The position numbers and the translations under genes are program-made. The notes under the pieces are model-generated. The model saw nothing but the letters and a program-made list of their open reading frames with translations, did not search any database and was not told where the DNA came from. From positions 1,860,001-1,924,000 of the forward strand of contig NZ_CP021874.1 of NCBI RefSeq assembly GCF_002197645.1: a stretch of 64,000 nucleotides of DNA. The letters run 5' to 3'. Positions within the stretch are counted from its first letter, which is position 1. Every line of letters begins with the position of its first letter. This document shows positions 1 to 9,278 of the stretch, in pieces. This DNA comes from Enterococcus wangshanyuanii (GTDB lineage Bacteria; Bacillota; Bacilli; Lactobacillales; Enterococcaceae).

Positions 1-71
1 ATTGCTGTACTAAACAATAATGCTGAAAAAACCAATAACAAACGATAATTTTTAGTGCTATGTTTTTTCAT
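1..71 (-). CDS. N-terminus of a secreted or membrane protein (truncated by window edge)
   Basis: An ATG at 71 is preceded by a clear GGAGGAAC ribosome binding site. It opens a frame that stays open to the left edge and reads MKKHSTKNYRLLLVFSALLF and onward. A basic start followed by a hydrophobic run is a typical signal peptide or first membrane segment. The stop codon of the coiled-coil gene lies 31 bases upstream, so the two are probably co-transcribed. Only 23 residues are visible, so no function can be given. Confidence 0.6.
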   Translation of the reverse strand, partial: MKKHSTKNYRLLLVFSALLFSTA

Positions 72-102
72 ATTGTTCCTCCTCTCACTTCATCTATATA
101 GA

Positions 103-1458
103 TTAGTTATTCGCTTTATCTAAACGTGATAACTTACTTAGACGTTCTTCTAATTCACGATAAATCGTCATCACTTCGTTCTTAGACTCTTCAACTTCAT
201 TTGAAATATTCTTCGCGCGGTTACCGATGTTCAGCATTTCTAATTCAGCAGAGTTGATCATGTGTTTTGCTTCAACTTGCGCTTCATTGATGATTCTATT
301 TGCTTCTTTCTTCGCAGAAACCATTACTTCACCGATTTCTTGTTGTGATTTCAAAGCTTCTTCTTGAAGAGATTGGTTTTTCAATAGTAGATCGTTGATT
401 TGCTGTTTCGCTTGTAGCAGTTCTGCAAGCTGGTCACCTTTTACTTCGCCAGTTGCTGACATGCTGCGCATTGCTTCTAATTCTGCATTTAAGGTTTCAA
501 GCTCTTCTTCTTTTTCTTTGTAGTTGCTTCTTAAAACAGCTAATTCAGATTCAAACACATTCTTCTGGATAGAATATTTATCATTCAATCCTTGAATTTG
601 ACCTAGATTAGTTTCTAATTCACTTTTGTCTTTTAAGACTGCTTCTAATTCTTTTTTCAGTTCTTCAACGCGGCTGTTATCAACAGAAGAATCATTCGTT
701 ACTGCTAAAGAAATTTCTTTGTCTTTCAATTCTTGATTTTCTTGTTGTAAACGACGCATTTCTTCTTGAAGATCAGCAAGTTTTTGTGTCAATTCTTGAT
801 TTTCTTTATCAGTAGTTTGAAGTTTTTCATTCAATGATTCTAATTCCATCTTCACCGTCTCCAATGCTTCTTGTTTTTCTCCGATTGTTCCTCGGGCAGC
901 TAATTCTGTTTGTAATTGGTTGATTTCTTGTTCTTTTTTAGTGATTTGTGTTTCTAATTCTGTTTCTTTTTCAAGTAATGCTGATTCTAGTTGAACGATA
1001 CGTTCCTGACCTTTAGCATTCTCATCTTTCAGTTCACTGATTTGTGCATTTAAACGAGCGATTTCTTCTGCTCCGTCAGATGCTTCATTCACATCTTCTA
1101 ATTCCAACAGTTCTGTTTCTTTTTGATTCAGCTGTGTTGCCAACTCATCATTTTGCTCTTTTAAAGCATCCAGCTCACTTTGATTGGTTTCAACTTTATG
1201 GGCTAATTGTTTGTTTTGTTGAGACAAGCGGAAGTTTTCTTCTTTACTTTGTTCAAATTCTTCTTCCTGCATTCTGTATTCTTCGATCAGCTCTCTCAAG
1301 CGTGTGATCTCTTGTTCCTGCTCTGTTATCAGACTGCTGTTTGCTGTCGTTCTAACGGTTGTTGGTTGTTGCTCTGGTTCTGAATTGAAGTCTACATCCT
1401 GCGATAATTCTTCTTCAGAAACCTCATTGATTTTTTTTATTAAACGTCTTTTTGCCAT
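103..1458 (-). CDS. Long coiled-coil protein, DivIVA-like C-terminus
   Basis: A 451-residue protein that is almost entirely charged heptad-rich sequence from about residue 45 to 440, with no membrane segment, signal peptide or catalytic motif. The last 80 residues (EAKHMINSAELEMLNIGNRA and following) resemble the tail regions of DivIVA/GpsB-type and other cytoskeletal coiled-coil proteins. Composition and architecture are all that can be seen. It lies between a membrane-protein gene upstream (33-base gap) and a secreted-protein gene downstream, so a structural or scaffold role at the membrane is a reasonable guess. I do not recognise a named family. Weak similarity to SMC or septation proteins would be expected from the coiled coil alone and should not be over-read. 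Confidence 0.75.
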   Translation of the reverse strand: MAKRRLIKKINEVSEEELSQDVDFNSEPEQQPTTVRTTANSSLITEQEQEITRLRELIEEYRMQEEEFEQSKEENFRLSQQNKQLAHKVETNQSELDALKEQNDELATQLNQKETELLELEDVNEASDGAEEIARLNAQISELKDENAKGQERIVQLESALLEKETELETQITKKEQEINQLQTELAARGTIGEKQEALETVKMELESLNEKLQTTDKENQELTQKLADLQEEMRRLQQENQELKDKEISLAVTNDSSVDNSRVEELKKELEAVLKDKSELETNLGQIQGLNDKYSIQKNVFESELAVLRSNYKEKEEELETLNAELEAMRSMSATGEVKGDQLAELLQAKQQINDLLLKNQSLQEEALKSQQEIGEVMVSAKKEANRIINEAQVEAKHMINSAELEMLNIGNRAKNISNEVEESKNEVMTIYRELEERLSKLSRLDKANN

Positions 1459-1491
1459 GCGTGTACACCCCGTCTTTTATTTCTCTTACTC

Positions 1492-2193
1492 TTACTTGTC
1501 TAATGCAACTTTTTCTAAATTGTCTTCTTTCGTATTTCTTGAATAAACAATAGATTGTTTGGATAGCTTGCTTGATTTATCTCGATATGTAAAGGTGAAA
1601 TCAATCATTGTGATTTCTTTTACCGGCTGTAATTCTTTGATAAAGGTTTCAACATTTTTCTCTGCCGTTTGGAAATCACTATAAGTTAGTACTGTTGAAA
1701 AAACTGCAATAGTCATTGTTTCTGTTTTTTGACTGATCATGATCGCTACATTTGATTCTCCGAAAAAGGGTTGCCATTCTCTCATAAATTGAAGTTCATA
1801 GTTGTCTAATGTTTTTGCATCACGACTTTCTATAACTTTTTTCCAAGAAAACTCACCTAATTTCAGCGTATTTTCTTTATAGTTTTCGATCCCAGTGCCA
1901 GAAGTTACACCTCTGGCATCTGAAATTTCTTCTATCTTAAATTCTAAGTCCTTATTATCTTTTCTCAAAGTATTTTGATTATACAAGATACCTAACAAGA
2001 TTAAACAAAAAATAATTGCTGCGATCATTAAAAATAATAGTGAACGATTATTTTCCTGATGCTTATAAAAATTTATCTTGCGTTTCATTTTTGGACTATC
2101 AGAATCTAAGCTTTCCAACTGGAAACGAACATACAACTGATAACTGAAAAAAAGAAACAATAGTACTGTTAATACAAACATAAAAATCGTCAT
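1492..2193 (-). CDS. Membrane protein of unknown function, two N-terminal TM segments
   Basis: The frame is open from a TTG at 2274, but the best start is the ATG at 2193, which has AGAAGGAG about ten bases upstream; the upstream TTG has no good site. The resulting 233-residue protein begins MTIFMFVLTVLLFLFF, a first membrane segment, and has a second segment near residues 50-72 (LLFLMIAAIIFCLILLGILY). A soluble domain of about 150 residues follows. No family motif is recognised. It sits 33 bases upstream of the coiled-coil gene and is probably in the same operon, so it may anchor the coiled-coil protein. That partnership is inference. Confidence 0.65.
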   Translation of the reverse strand: MTIFMFVLTVLLFLFFSYQLYVRFQLESLDSDSPKMKRKINFYKHQENNRSLLFLMIAAIIFCLILLGILYNQNTLRKDNKDLEFKIEEISDARGVTSGTGIENYKENTLKLGEFSWKKVIESRDAKTLDNYELQFMREWQPFFGESNVAIMISQKTETMTIAVFSTVLTYSDFQTAEKNVETFIKELQPVKEITMIDFTFTYRDKSSKLSKQSIVYSRNTKEDNLEKVALDK

Positions 2194-2395
2194 CAAATAT
2201 AAACTCCTTCTATTCCTTAATAAAAAAACACTATATTTATCTATTTTTTTGAAAGTTACCCACTTTCTACCCAATTATACATAGTTTATTGTAACATTAC
2301 GTCGCGTTATTGCCAACTTTTTTTTATAAACTCTGACATTTGTCAATAAAACAAGAACCTATCTAGAAAATTTTAGTATTTCTTTATTAATTTAA

Positions 2396-2430
2396 CAAAA
2401 GAAAAGCACTTGATCGACTTCAAATGCTTT
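2396..2430 (-). terminator. Terminator downstream of mazF
   Basis: On the minus strand AAAGCATTTGA pairs with TCAAGTGCTTT (one G-U) around a short loop and is followed by TTCTTTTG. It lies 170 bases past the mazF stop, in the otherwise empty stretch 2194-2597, and fits the end of the acpS-alr-mazF transcript. Confidence 0.65.
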
Positions 2431-2597
2431 TGCTTCTTTCATTTTATTTGTATTTTCGTTTACTATTGCCTACATGCTTAAAATAACAATTTATTTCAAT
2501 GATTTTGACCTACGTTTATTCAGGTGCCCCATCTAAGTATCTACGTTCAACAAATGTGACTCTTATTTTATGTTTTCCATGAGAATGTCTGACATGC

Positions 2598-2975
2598 TCA
2601 GTGATATGTACCAAGATTTTCCTCTAGTTCCTCTTCATGAATTCCGACACTAACTCCTAGTGCGCGATCGACAGAATTCATGACCTCAATGCCTAAATGG
2701 CAAACTTTTTCTTTTAAACGTATTTTATCGATTGTTCGTATTTGCTCTAATAAGATTACAGAATCTCTTTCAATCCCAGTTTCTTCTGAATTGATCCCTA
2801 TATGTGTTGGTAATTTTGGCTTCGCCATCTTTGCTGTGATTGCCGCAACTATGATGGTCGGACTAAAATGATTGCCTAAATTATTTTGTATGACTAGTAC
2901 TGGACGTACTCCCCCTTGTTCTGATCCTACGACAGGGGATAAGTCTGCAAAATATATGTCACCCCTTTTGACCAT
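2598..2975 (-). CDS. mazF: MazF/PemK-family endoribonuclease toxin (EndoA-like)
   Basis: A 125-residue MazF/PemK fold protein. The family core is clear: KRGDIYFADLSPVVGSEQGG, then RPVLVIQNN and the AITAK strand that carry the RNA-cleaving Arg and Thr. MazF toxins cut single-stranded RNA at short motifs. It starts 15 bases after alr with its own GGAGG site. In Bacillus the order is acpS-x-alr-mazE-mazF with the antitoxin directly before the toxin. Here the alr-mazF gap is too short for any antitoxin gene, so the toxin is encoded alone. The tail (last 12 residues, EELEENLGTYH) is acidic and longer than in the second MazF at 24380-24721. Antitoxin may be elsewhere, or control may be transcriptional. 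Confidence 0.9.
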   Translation of the reverse strand: MVKRGDIYFADLSPVVGSEQGGVRPVLVIQNNLGNHFSPTIIVAAITAKMAKPKLPTHIGINSEETGIERDSVILLEQIRTIDKIRLKEKVCHLGIEVMNSVDRALGVSVGIHEEELEENLGTYH

Positions 2976-2990
2976 TTGAAACCTCCTATT

Positions 2991-4109
2991 CTATTTATAC
3001 TCCCTTGGCAAACGCTCAGAAAAAGTACATGCTACCTCATAATGGATCGTCTCCAACTTATCAGCCACCATCTGCATGGTAATTTCTTGACCATGATCGT
3101 GTCCGATCAATGTCACTGTTGTTCCAACTTCAACCTGTTTTGGTAGTCTGATCATACATTGATCCATACAAATTCTACCAACGATCTCACACTCTGCTCC
3201 TTCGACTAGTACCGAAAAACCTGTTAGATGCCGTAACCAGCCATCTGCATAGCCGATAGGGACCGTTCCAATCCATTCATTGTCTTTCGTTGTATATGTA
3301 TTACCATATCCAATACCTTCCCCTGCCGGTAACTCCTTGACCTGGATCAACTCTGACACTAAAGACAATGCCGGCTTTAATGGGTAAACTTCTGTCAACT
3401 CATGACCTGATGGATTTAATCCGTATAATCCAATACCAAAACGAATCATGTTCCCAGTATGTTCCGGATGCCAAAACGCGGTGGCACTATTGCTGGTATG
3501 AACATATCTTGGTAATTCATCTAAAACAGCTAGAACTGATTTAAAGCGCTGCTCCTGTTTTTGAAAGTAGTCTATCTCTTTCTCATCAGCTGTTGAGAAG
3601 TGGGTAAATACTCCTTCCCACATCATACTATTTTCAGCCTTCACCACAGTTACTGCTTTTTTAACCGCTTCTGGTGAGGTAAATCCTATACGTCCCATTC
3701 CCGTATCTACTTTTATATGTATTTTCAATGGTGATTCTGTTTGCAAATGAACCAACTGTTCTTTCGCCTGCTCTAACCATTCTTGGGTTGCCGCAGTAAC
3801 CGAGAGATCATACTTCAGCAGCAAGTCTATGTAAGAAGTATCCACAACCCCTAAAATAAGGATCGGTTCTGTAATACCAGCTTCACGTAATTCGATTGCT
3901 TCATCTAAAACAGCTACACAAAACCCGGTCGCGCCACCTTCAATAGCAGCTTTAGCGGTCTGAATCGCACCATGACCATAGCCGTTTGCTTTTACAACGG
4001 CGAATAGCTCTGTACCATCTGGGACTCGCTTGATTTCATTTCGAACATTTTGCTTTATTGCGTGTGTATCGATCACTAACTTGGTTGGACGATGCCATCC
4101 TACAACCAT
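2991..4109 (-). CDS. alr: Alanine racemase
   Basis: Interconverts L- and D-alanine with pyridoxal phosphate to supply D-Ala for peptidoglycan and teichoic acid. The 372-residue length is standard. The PLP lysine is in AVVKANGYGHG near residue 40, and the region around RICMDQCM near residue 310 matches the catalytic Tyr/Cys loop neighbourhood of the family's C-terminal beta domain. The start has GAAGGA eight bases upstream. It lies between acpS and mazF on one strand, the classic Firmicute arrangement, and the D-Ala-D-Ala enzymes ddl and murF are 3-5 kb away on the same strand. Confidence 0.96.
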   Translation of the reverse strand: MVVGWHRPTKLVIDTHAIKQNVRNEIKRVPDGTELFAVVKANGYGHGAIQTAKAAIEGGATGFCVAVLDEAIELREAGITEPILILGVVDTSYIDLLLKYDLSVTAATQEWLEQAKEQLVHLQTESPLKIHIKVDTGMGRIGFTSPEAVKKAVTVVKAENSMMWEGVFTHFSTADEKEIDYFQKQEQRFKSVLAVLDELPRYVHTSNSATAFWHPEHTGNMIRFGIGLYGLNPSGHELTEVYPLKPALSLVSELIQVKELPAGEGIGYGNTYTTKDNEWIGTVPIGYADGWLRHLTGFSVLVEGAECEIVGRICMDQCMIRLPKQVEVGTTVTLIGHDHGQEITMQMVADKLETIHYEVACTFSERLPREYK

Positions 4110-4186
4110 ATGTATCCTTCTTTCTTTTATAGTCGAACAAAAAATGAAATAATGTTCATTGTTATTTACTTTTTTGTTGTGGCTAT

Positions 4187-4543
4187 TTATTCAGTGGATG
4201 CTAAAATTATCTGAGCCACTGCGCTAGTTTCTGTATGTGAGATAGATACAAATACCTGACCATCATGGGGCGACTTCGTCACTTTAGGCGCGCCATTTTT
4301 TTCTTTCAAAATCTCAATATCCTGCAAGCCTACTGCTCCAATTCCTGTTCCCCAAGCTTTGGAAAAGGCTTCTTTACAAGCAAAACGGCCAGCTAGAAAT
4401 TCAATTTGACGCTTGTGAGGCAGTTCTTCAAAAAGAGCTTGTTCTTTTTCAGTTAGAACCCGGTTCACAAAAGAAGACTTGCGTGTAATAATTTTTTCGA
4501 TTCTTGAAAGTTCCACCATATCTATACCAATTCCTTTGATCAT
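4187..4543 (-). CDS. acpS: Holo-[acyl-carrier-protein] synthase
   Basis: Transfers 4'-phosphopantetheine from CoA to the serine of acyl carrier protein, activating fatty acid synthesis. At 118 residues it has the usual AcpS size. GIDMVELSRIEK near residue 6 carries the Mg-binding Asp, and FACKEAFSKAWGTGIG near residue 55 carries the conserved Glu and Lys. It is the first gene before alr (77-base gap) on the minus strand. The order acpS-alr-mazF is conserved in Bacillus and Enterococcus. Confidence 0.95.
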   Translation of the reverse strand: MIKGIGIDMVELSRIEKIITRKSSFVNRVLTEKEQALFEELPHKRQIEFLAGRFACKEAFSKAWGTGIGAVGLQDIEILKEKNGAPKVTKSPHDGQVFVSISHTETSAVAQIILASTE

Positions 4544-4631
4544 TCTTTCAAGCCCTCTTTTTATAATTTATAAATCACTCTTATTCTATCAAATTTTAGC
4601 AATTTTTCCACACAATAATTCAAAAATTAAT

Positions 4632-4668
4632 AAAAAGATGCAACAAAGCTTAAACGCCTTGCTGCATC
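4632..4668 (-). terminator. Terminator of cshA
   Basis: On the minus strand GATGCAGCAAGGC pairs with GCTTTGTTGCATC around a six-base loop and is followed by TTTTTATT. It is 67 bases past the cshA stop and ends that transcript before acpS. Confidence 0.85.
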
Positions 4669-4735
4669 AGAACGAAAATTATTAAATGATCAAATAGAAA
4701 TGGTTTATTTCTATATTTCAGCATTCGTAGTTTTA

Positions 4736-6259
4736 TTATTTTGCATTATCTCTAATAACAAAGCTGCGTTTTTTGTCATTATGTCTTTTCGCTGAACGGT
4801 TGTCTTTATTTTTGTTGTAGCCTCCGTGATTACTGTTTCCACCACCACTTTTGTTGCCGCCACGGTAACCGCCATTTTTGTTACGGTTGCGATTGTTGCC
4901 GCCGCCACGGTTATTTTTGTTGAAGCCTTTTTTAGTTGAAGGTAATGGGCGTTCTGGTGTGATTTTTACTGGTACAGCATCAGACGGGTCTTTAGAGATT
5001 GTTTTTAGTAACAATGCTGCTAAGTCCTCAGCAGAATATTTTTCTAAAAGATTGGCAGCTGACGGTAAGTAATTTTCCAAACCGTTTTCTTCTAGCTTTT
5101 CTTCAACAGTCTCGATCGCAGCACCTAGCTGTCCTTTAAATGCTTCTTTTTCACTTGGTGGACGTAATGGTGTCATACGTTTTTTCGTTAAATCCTCAAT
5201 GACATGTAAGTAGCCCATTTCGTTTGGCGTAACGAAAGTAACAGACATACCACCTTTACCAGCACGACCTGTACGGCCGATACGGTGAACATAGCTTTCA
5301 GGATCTTGCGGAATATCGTAGTTATAAACGTGGGTTACACCGGAAATATCTAATCCACGTGCAGCCACATCTGTTGCAACTAGTATATCTAAACTACCAT
5401 TTTTAAATGAACGCAATACACTCATACGTTTTTGTTGAGATAAATCACCGTGAATACCTTCTGCTTTATAACCACGCGCCTCAAGCCCACGTGCCAATTC
5501 GTCTACACGACGTTTTGTACGACCAAAAACAATTGTCAATTCTGGTGTTTGTACATCTAATAAACGAGTCATGATATCAAATTTTTCAAAATCTTTTGAG
5601 CGTACGTAATATTGATCGATCAAGTCAGCAGTCATTTCTTTTGCTTTGATTTTTACGTGCTCAGGTTGTTTCATGAATTTAACGCCGATATTTTTGATTG
5701 CAGGCGGCATTGTTGCTGAGAATAATAACGTTTGACGCTCAGACGGGATTTTAGAGATGATTTTTTCGATATCTTCTAAAAAGCCCATATTCAGCATTTC
5801 GTCTGCTTCATCTAAAACAAGTGTTTCAATTGTTTCTAATTTTAAGGTACGGCGATTGATATGATCCAATAAACGTCCTGGTGTTCCGACAACGATATGT
5901 GGATTATCTTTCAGTCCACGGATTTGACGACCGATATCTGCGCCACCGTAAACTGCTTGAACGCGAATTTTTTTATCGCGGCCTAAACGGAAAAGCTCTT
6001 CTTGTGTTTGAATTGCTAGTTCACGTGTAGGAGCGATTACGATTCCTTGTAAGACACGGTTTGATGTATCGATCTTTTGCAGCATAGGCAAACCGAAAGC
6101 AGCTGTTTTACCAGTACCTGTTTGTGCCTGTCCAATAACGTCTTTTCCTTCGATTGCTAATGGGATCGTTTCTTCCTGGATAGGTGTTGCTTCTTCAAAT
6201 CCTGAACGCTCGATTGCTGACAATAATTCTGGTGCTAAGCCTAGTTCTCTAAATTTCAA
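4736..6259 (-). CDS. cshA: DEAD-box RNA helicase CshA
   Basis: ATP-dependent RNA helicase of the CshA type, which in Firmicutes works with the RNA degradosome and in ribosome assembly, especially in the cold. All helicase motifs are present: [14 protein letters not shown] (I), PTRELA (Ia), VLDEADEML (II), SATMP (III), [10 protein letters not shown] (V) and [10 protein letters not shown] (VI). After residue 440 the tail is Gly/Asn/Arg-rich, a typical RNA-binding extension. The 507-residue length fits CshA. It has its own promoter, a leader of about 280 bases with a strong hairpin, and a terminator, so it is monocistronic. Leader control, possibly by temperature, is inferred. Confidence 0.95.
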   Translation of the reverse strand: MKFRELGLAPELLSAIERSGFEEATPIQEETIPLAIEGKDVIGQAQTGTGKTAAFGLPMLQKIDTSNRVLQGIVIAPTRELAIQTQEELFRLGRDKKIRVQAVYGGADIGRQIRGLKDNPHIVVGTPGRLLDHINRRTLKLETIETLVLDEADEMLNMGFLEDIEKIISKIPSERQTLLFSATMPPAIKNIGVKFMKQPEHVKIKAKEMTADLIDQYYVRSKDFEKFDIMTRLLDVQTPELTIVFGRTKRRVDELARGLEARGYKAEGIHGDLSQQKRMSVLRSFKNGSLDILVATDVAARGLDISGVTHVYNYDIPQDPESYVHRIGRTGRAGKGGMSVTFVTPNEMGYLHVIEDLTKKRMTPLRPPSEKEAFKGQLGAAIETVEEKLEENGLENYLPSAANLLEKYSAEDLAALLLKTISKDPSDAVPVKITPERPLPSTKKGFNKNNRGGGNNRNRNKNGGYRGGNKSGGGNSNHGGYNKNKDNRSAKRHNDKKRSFVIRDNAK

Positions 6260-6436
6260 ATGATATCCTCCTAATAAATGTTTGTTTCAGAAGAAATATT
6301 TCTTCCTTTGTTACAGGTGATTTGACTTTCACTGACGGGAAAATGTTCCTCCGCTTTGTAGACCTTCAACATAGGTCTATTTTATTTTCTGATCAGTGTT
6401 ACCGAAAAATCCACCTTATGAAGCCAATGGCACTAG

Positions 6437-6464
6437 AAAAGCCAAACGACGTCGTTCAGCTTTT
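6437..6464 (-). promoter_or_regulatory. Strong hairpin in the cshA leader (attenuator-like)
   Basis: The minus strand contains AAAAGCTGAACGACGTCGTT continuing into TGGCTTTTC. This near-perfect inverted repeat is centred on the palindrome AACGACGTCGTT, and its 3' arm ends in a short T-run. It sits in the middle of the long cshA leader (6260-6540), about 180 bases before the start codon. It could be a partial terminator or a cold-responsive RNA structure. The rest of the leader holds no ORF with a ribosome site. Confidence 0.5.
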
Positions 6465-6544
6465 TTAATCTTTATTATAAATAGAATTTCTTCATATATA
6501 GAAGCGTATTCCATTACTTTACTTCGATCTTTCGGCAATAGGTT

Positions 6545-6573
6545 ATTTTAGCATAGTTTTGCGTTTTCAGCAA
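6545..6573 (-). promoter_or_regulatory. Promoter of cshA
   Basis: The minus strand has TTGCTG, a 17-base spacer and TAAAAT. It lies just downstream of the murF stop and gives a cshA leader of about 280 bases. Confidence 0.6.
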
Positions 6574-6589
6574 GTTTTATGAAAGCTTG

Positions 6590-7957
6590 CTAACTTTTCA
6601 TCAATTGTTCCACAACTTCATTTAAGCCCATACCATTACTTCCTTTTAGGACGACCATATCTTCGGCTTTTAGAAGCGATTGCAGCGTGTTGATCAAACG
6701 GTCTTTCTGCTCCTTAGTAAAGTAATGGATTTTATTTTCAGGATAGTTTTTCTTCAATGCGTTGTATAATGCTTTCATTTCAGTTCCATAAAGTAAAACT
6801 TCATCAATTTCCTGTGGATTCAAATGTTCACTGACAGAAGCATGCATCGCAGCAGAATCAGGACCTAATTCCAGCATATCTCCCAAAACGGCTACACGTT
6901 TTCCAGAAGTTGCCATTTGGCTGAAGCTATCTAAAACTAGCTTCATCGCAGTTGGATTCGCGTTATAAACGTCACTCAATATTTCAACAGATCGTTGATT
7001 TTTCAACCATTCTGTTCGATTTTTCGTTAACTTGAAGTTTGCTAAACCTGCTTGAATTTTTTCTTCTGCAAGACCGAACCATTGGCCAATACTAATAGCG
7101 ATCAGAGCATTCCCAATATTATACTTACCTGGAACAGGTATCGTAAACAATGTATCGGAGCCTTTGATTTTAAACGTGCTTTGTTCTTTTTGTTCCGTGA
7201 CGATTTCAGCTTGACAGTCTGCATCGTGCCAACCAAAGGTCTTGATCGTCTGAGGCAATCCATTGATCAAAGGTAATAATAACGGCTCTTCAGCTGGTAT
7301 CAGCAACAAACCTGATTTATCTAAGCCTGCAGTGATTTCCATTTTTGCTTGGGCAATCCCAGCTCTTGACCCTAGATTTTCGATATGCGCTTCACCGATC
7401 ATTGTGATCGCAGCAACTTCCGGCTGAGCTAATGTTGAGAGAAAATCAATTTCATGTGCATGATCCATACCCATCTCTAAAATCAGTTTTTCTGTTTCAT
7501 CGGGCATATGTAAAATAGTATAAGGCAAACCGATGTCATTATTGTAATTCCCTTGTGTTTTATACGTCTTGAATTGCTGAGATAAAACAGCTTCTGTCAT
7601 ATCTTTTGTCGTTGTCTTTCCATTACTACCAGTCACAGCAATTACTGTTGGTGTCATCTTCTTTAAGTAGTAAACAGCCAGATTCTGCATTGCCTTTAGC
7701 GTATCAGAAACCTTAAGAAAAGGTAATTCAACAGGTACATCATCTGCTCTACTCCAAAAAGCAGCCCCTGCTCCTTTTTCTACGGCACTTGAGATGAATG
7801 AGTGTCCATCATTCGCTCCTTTTAAAGGAACAAATAAATTCCCCGCTGTAATCAAACGACTATCAAATTCAAGTCCTGTCAATTCAAAATCTGCCCATTG
7901 CTTCCAATCATTTTCTGCCTTGACAGCTTCTGCTGCCTCCCAAAAAGTTAGTTTCAT
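6590..7957 (-). CDS. murF: UDP-MurNAc-tripeptide--D-Ala-D-Ala ligase
   Basis: Adds the D-Ala-D-Ala dipeptide to UDP-MurNAc-tripeptide, the last cytoplasmic step of peptidoglycan precursor synthesis. The Mur-ligase ATP loop VTGSNGKTTTKDM is near residue 110, followed by the central domain (LILEMGMDHAHEI) and the C-terminal ligase domain (LSDVYNANPTAMK). I chose the ATG at 7957, which has AGGAAGGA upstream, over the in-frame TTG at 7978; this gives 455 residues, normal for MurF. It follows ddl by 88 bases, so the enzyme making D-Ala-D-Ala and the enzyme consuming it are co-transcribed. Confidence 0.96.
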   Translation of the reverse strand: MKLTFWEAAEAVKAENDWKQWADFELTGLEFDSRLITAGNLFVPLKGANDGHSFISSAVEKGAGAAFWSRADDVPVELPFLKVSDTLKAMQNLAVYYLKKMTPTVIAVTGSNGKTTTKDMTEAVLSQQFKTYKTQGNYNNDIGLPYTILHMPDETEKLILEMGMDHAHEIDFLSTLAQPEVAAITMIGEAHIENLGSRAGIAQAKMEITAGLDKSGLLLIPAEEPLLLPLINGLPQTIKTFGWHDADCQAEIVTEQKEQSTFKIKGSDTLFTIPVPGKYNIGNALIAISIGQWFGLAEEKIQAGLANFKLTKNRTEWLKNQRSVEILSDVYNANPTAMKLVLDSFSQMATSGKRVAVLGDMLELGPDSAAMHASVSEHLNPQEIDEVLLYGTEMKALYNALKKNYPENKIHYFTKEQKDRLINTLQSLLKAEDMVVLKGSNGMGLNEVVEQLMKS

Positions 7958-8045
7958 TGATTTTTTTCCTTCCTGCAATTGCTTTCTTCACTATAAAAGG
8001 GCTGAGATAAGACGTCCAACGTTTTACCCCCTCCCTTTAAAGTTA

Positions 8046-9122
8046 TTATCTTTCGTAAAAGCTTTGTCTTTGCTTAAAGCGGTTCAAAGCTAACTGGATC
8101 AATTCTTCGATCAAGTCATTATATTTCAAGCCCATATTCTCCCACAATAGCGGGTACATGCTAAATTCTGTGAATCCCGGCATTGTATTCAACTCATTCA
8201 AAAAGAGTTCATTTTTACTAGTCAAAAAGAAATCACATCGGCTTAACCCGCTGCCATCTAAGATCGTATAGGCCTTTTTAGCAAATTCCTGCGCTTTTTG
8301 GTGGACCTCTTCAGGAACTTCTGCTGGAATCTGCATAGTGATTTGATTGTCGATATATTTTGAATTATAGTCATAAAAATCAACATCTTTCACGATTTCT
8401 CCTGGCAAAGTCGTCCGCACATCTTCATTGCCTAAAATCGCTACTTCGATTTCACGTGCTTCGATCCCTTGTTCGACGATTGCTCTAGAGTCATAGCGGT
8501 ATGCTTCTTCTAAAGCATTTTGTAATTCTTCGCGGTTTTCAGCTTTACTGATTCCCACACTTGAACCCATATTTGCCGGCTTCACAAAAACAGGATAGAT
8601 CAATGAGCCTTCACATTGCTCAAAAACTTTTTTAGGATTTTCTTTCCAATTGCTCTTCAATACTGGTACAAAAGGAACTTGCGGAATTCCAGCTGTTTGC
8701 AGTAGATATTTAGTCATGATCTTATCCATTGCATTGGCACTAGCCAAGACACCCGCGCCGACATATGGCATTCCTATCGTCTCTAAAAAGCCTTGGATAG
8801 TTCCGTCTTCGCCATTTGGTCCGTGAAGTACCGGGAAAACGATCGTATCTTCTTCTTTGATTTCACAAGGTAAAATGACTTTTCCTGTGAACTCTCCCCA
8901 TTTATCTACTTCACCACTGTCTGACCAAGTTAATTTCAGGACATCTTCACTCTCTGGCTTTTCTGAAAGTAATGGTCCTTTGACCCACTCGCCCGCTTTA
9001 CTAATATAAACCAGTTGAACTTGATAGTAATTGTAATAAATCGCATTTAAAACAGAATAGGCAGATAATATTGAAACATCGTGCTCTTCACTTCTCCCAC
9101 CGTATAGCAAAGTAATCTTCAA
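8046..9122 (-). CDS. ddl: D-alanine--D-alanine ligase
   Basis: Joins two D-Ala molecules with ATP for cell-wall synthesis. It is an ATP-grasp protein of 358 residues. The N-terminal LLYGGRSEEHDVSILSA, the ATP-grasp YPVFVKPANMGSSVGISKA near residue 175 and the metal-binding LNELNTMPGFTEFSMYPLLW near the C-terminus are all Ddl hallmarks. It is an ordinary housekeeping Ddl rather than a VanA-type D-Lac ligase, judged by the absence of other van genes and by its position before murF. Start ATG at 9122 with a GGAGGAAG site. Confidence 0.96.
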   Translation of the reverse strand: MKITLLYGGRSEEHDVSILSAYSVLNAIYYNYYQVQLVYISKAGEWVKGPLLSEKPESEDVLKLTWSDSGEVDKWGEFTGKVILPCEIKEEDTIVFPVLHGPNGEDGTIQGFLETIGMPYVGAGVLASANAMDKIMTKYLLQTAGIPQVPFVPVLKSNWKENPKKVFEQCEGSLIYPVFVKPANMGSSVGISKAENREELQNALEEAYRYDSRAIVEQGIEAREIEVAILGNEDVRTTLPGEIVKDVDFYDYNSKYIDNQITMQIPAEVPEEVHQKAQEFAKKAYTILDGSGLSRCDFFLTSKNELFLNELNTMPGFTEFSMYPLLWENMGLKYNDLIEELIQLALNRFKQRQSFYER

Positions 9123-9243
9123 ATGCTCTTCCTCCTAAAATTCTTCATATATTCATAGATTTAAAAAAACAGGCAAAACTGCTCTTTCATATTTTAGCAT
9201 AAAACCCTCAACCCGAATAGAAACAAATAACGAAATAAATAAA

Positions 9244-9272
9244 AATAAGACATTTTTTCCCAATGCCTTATT
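9244..9272 (-). terminator. Terminator after the DUF188 gene
   Basis: On the minus strand AATAAGGCATT pairs with AATGTCTTATT and is followed by TTTATT. It separates the DUF188/GyrB-like pair from ddl. Confidence 0.7.
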
Positions 9273-9278
9273 CATTCC

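Noticed and set aside
4711..4908. 65-codon Ala/Val/Thr-rich frame at the end of cshA
   Set aside because: A shifted reading of the Gly/Asn repeat tail of CshA; composition artefact.
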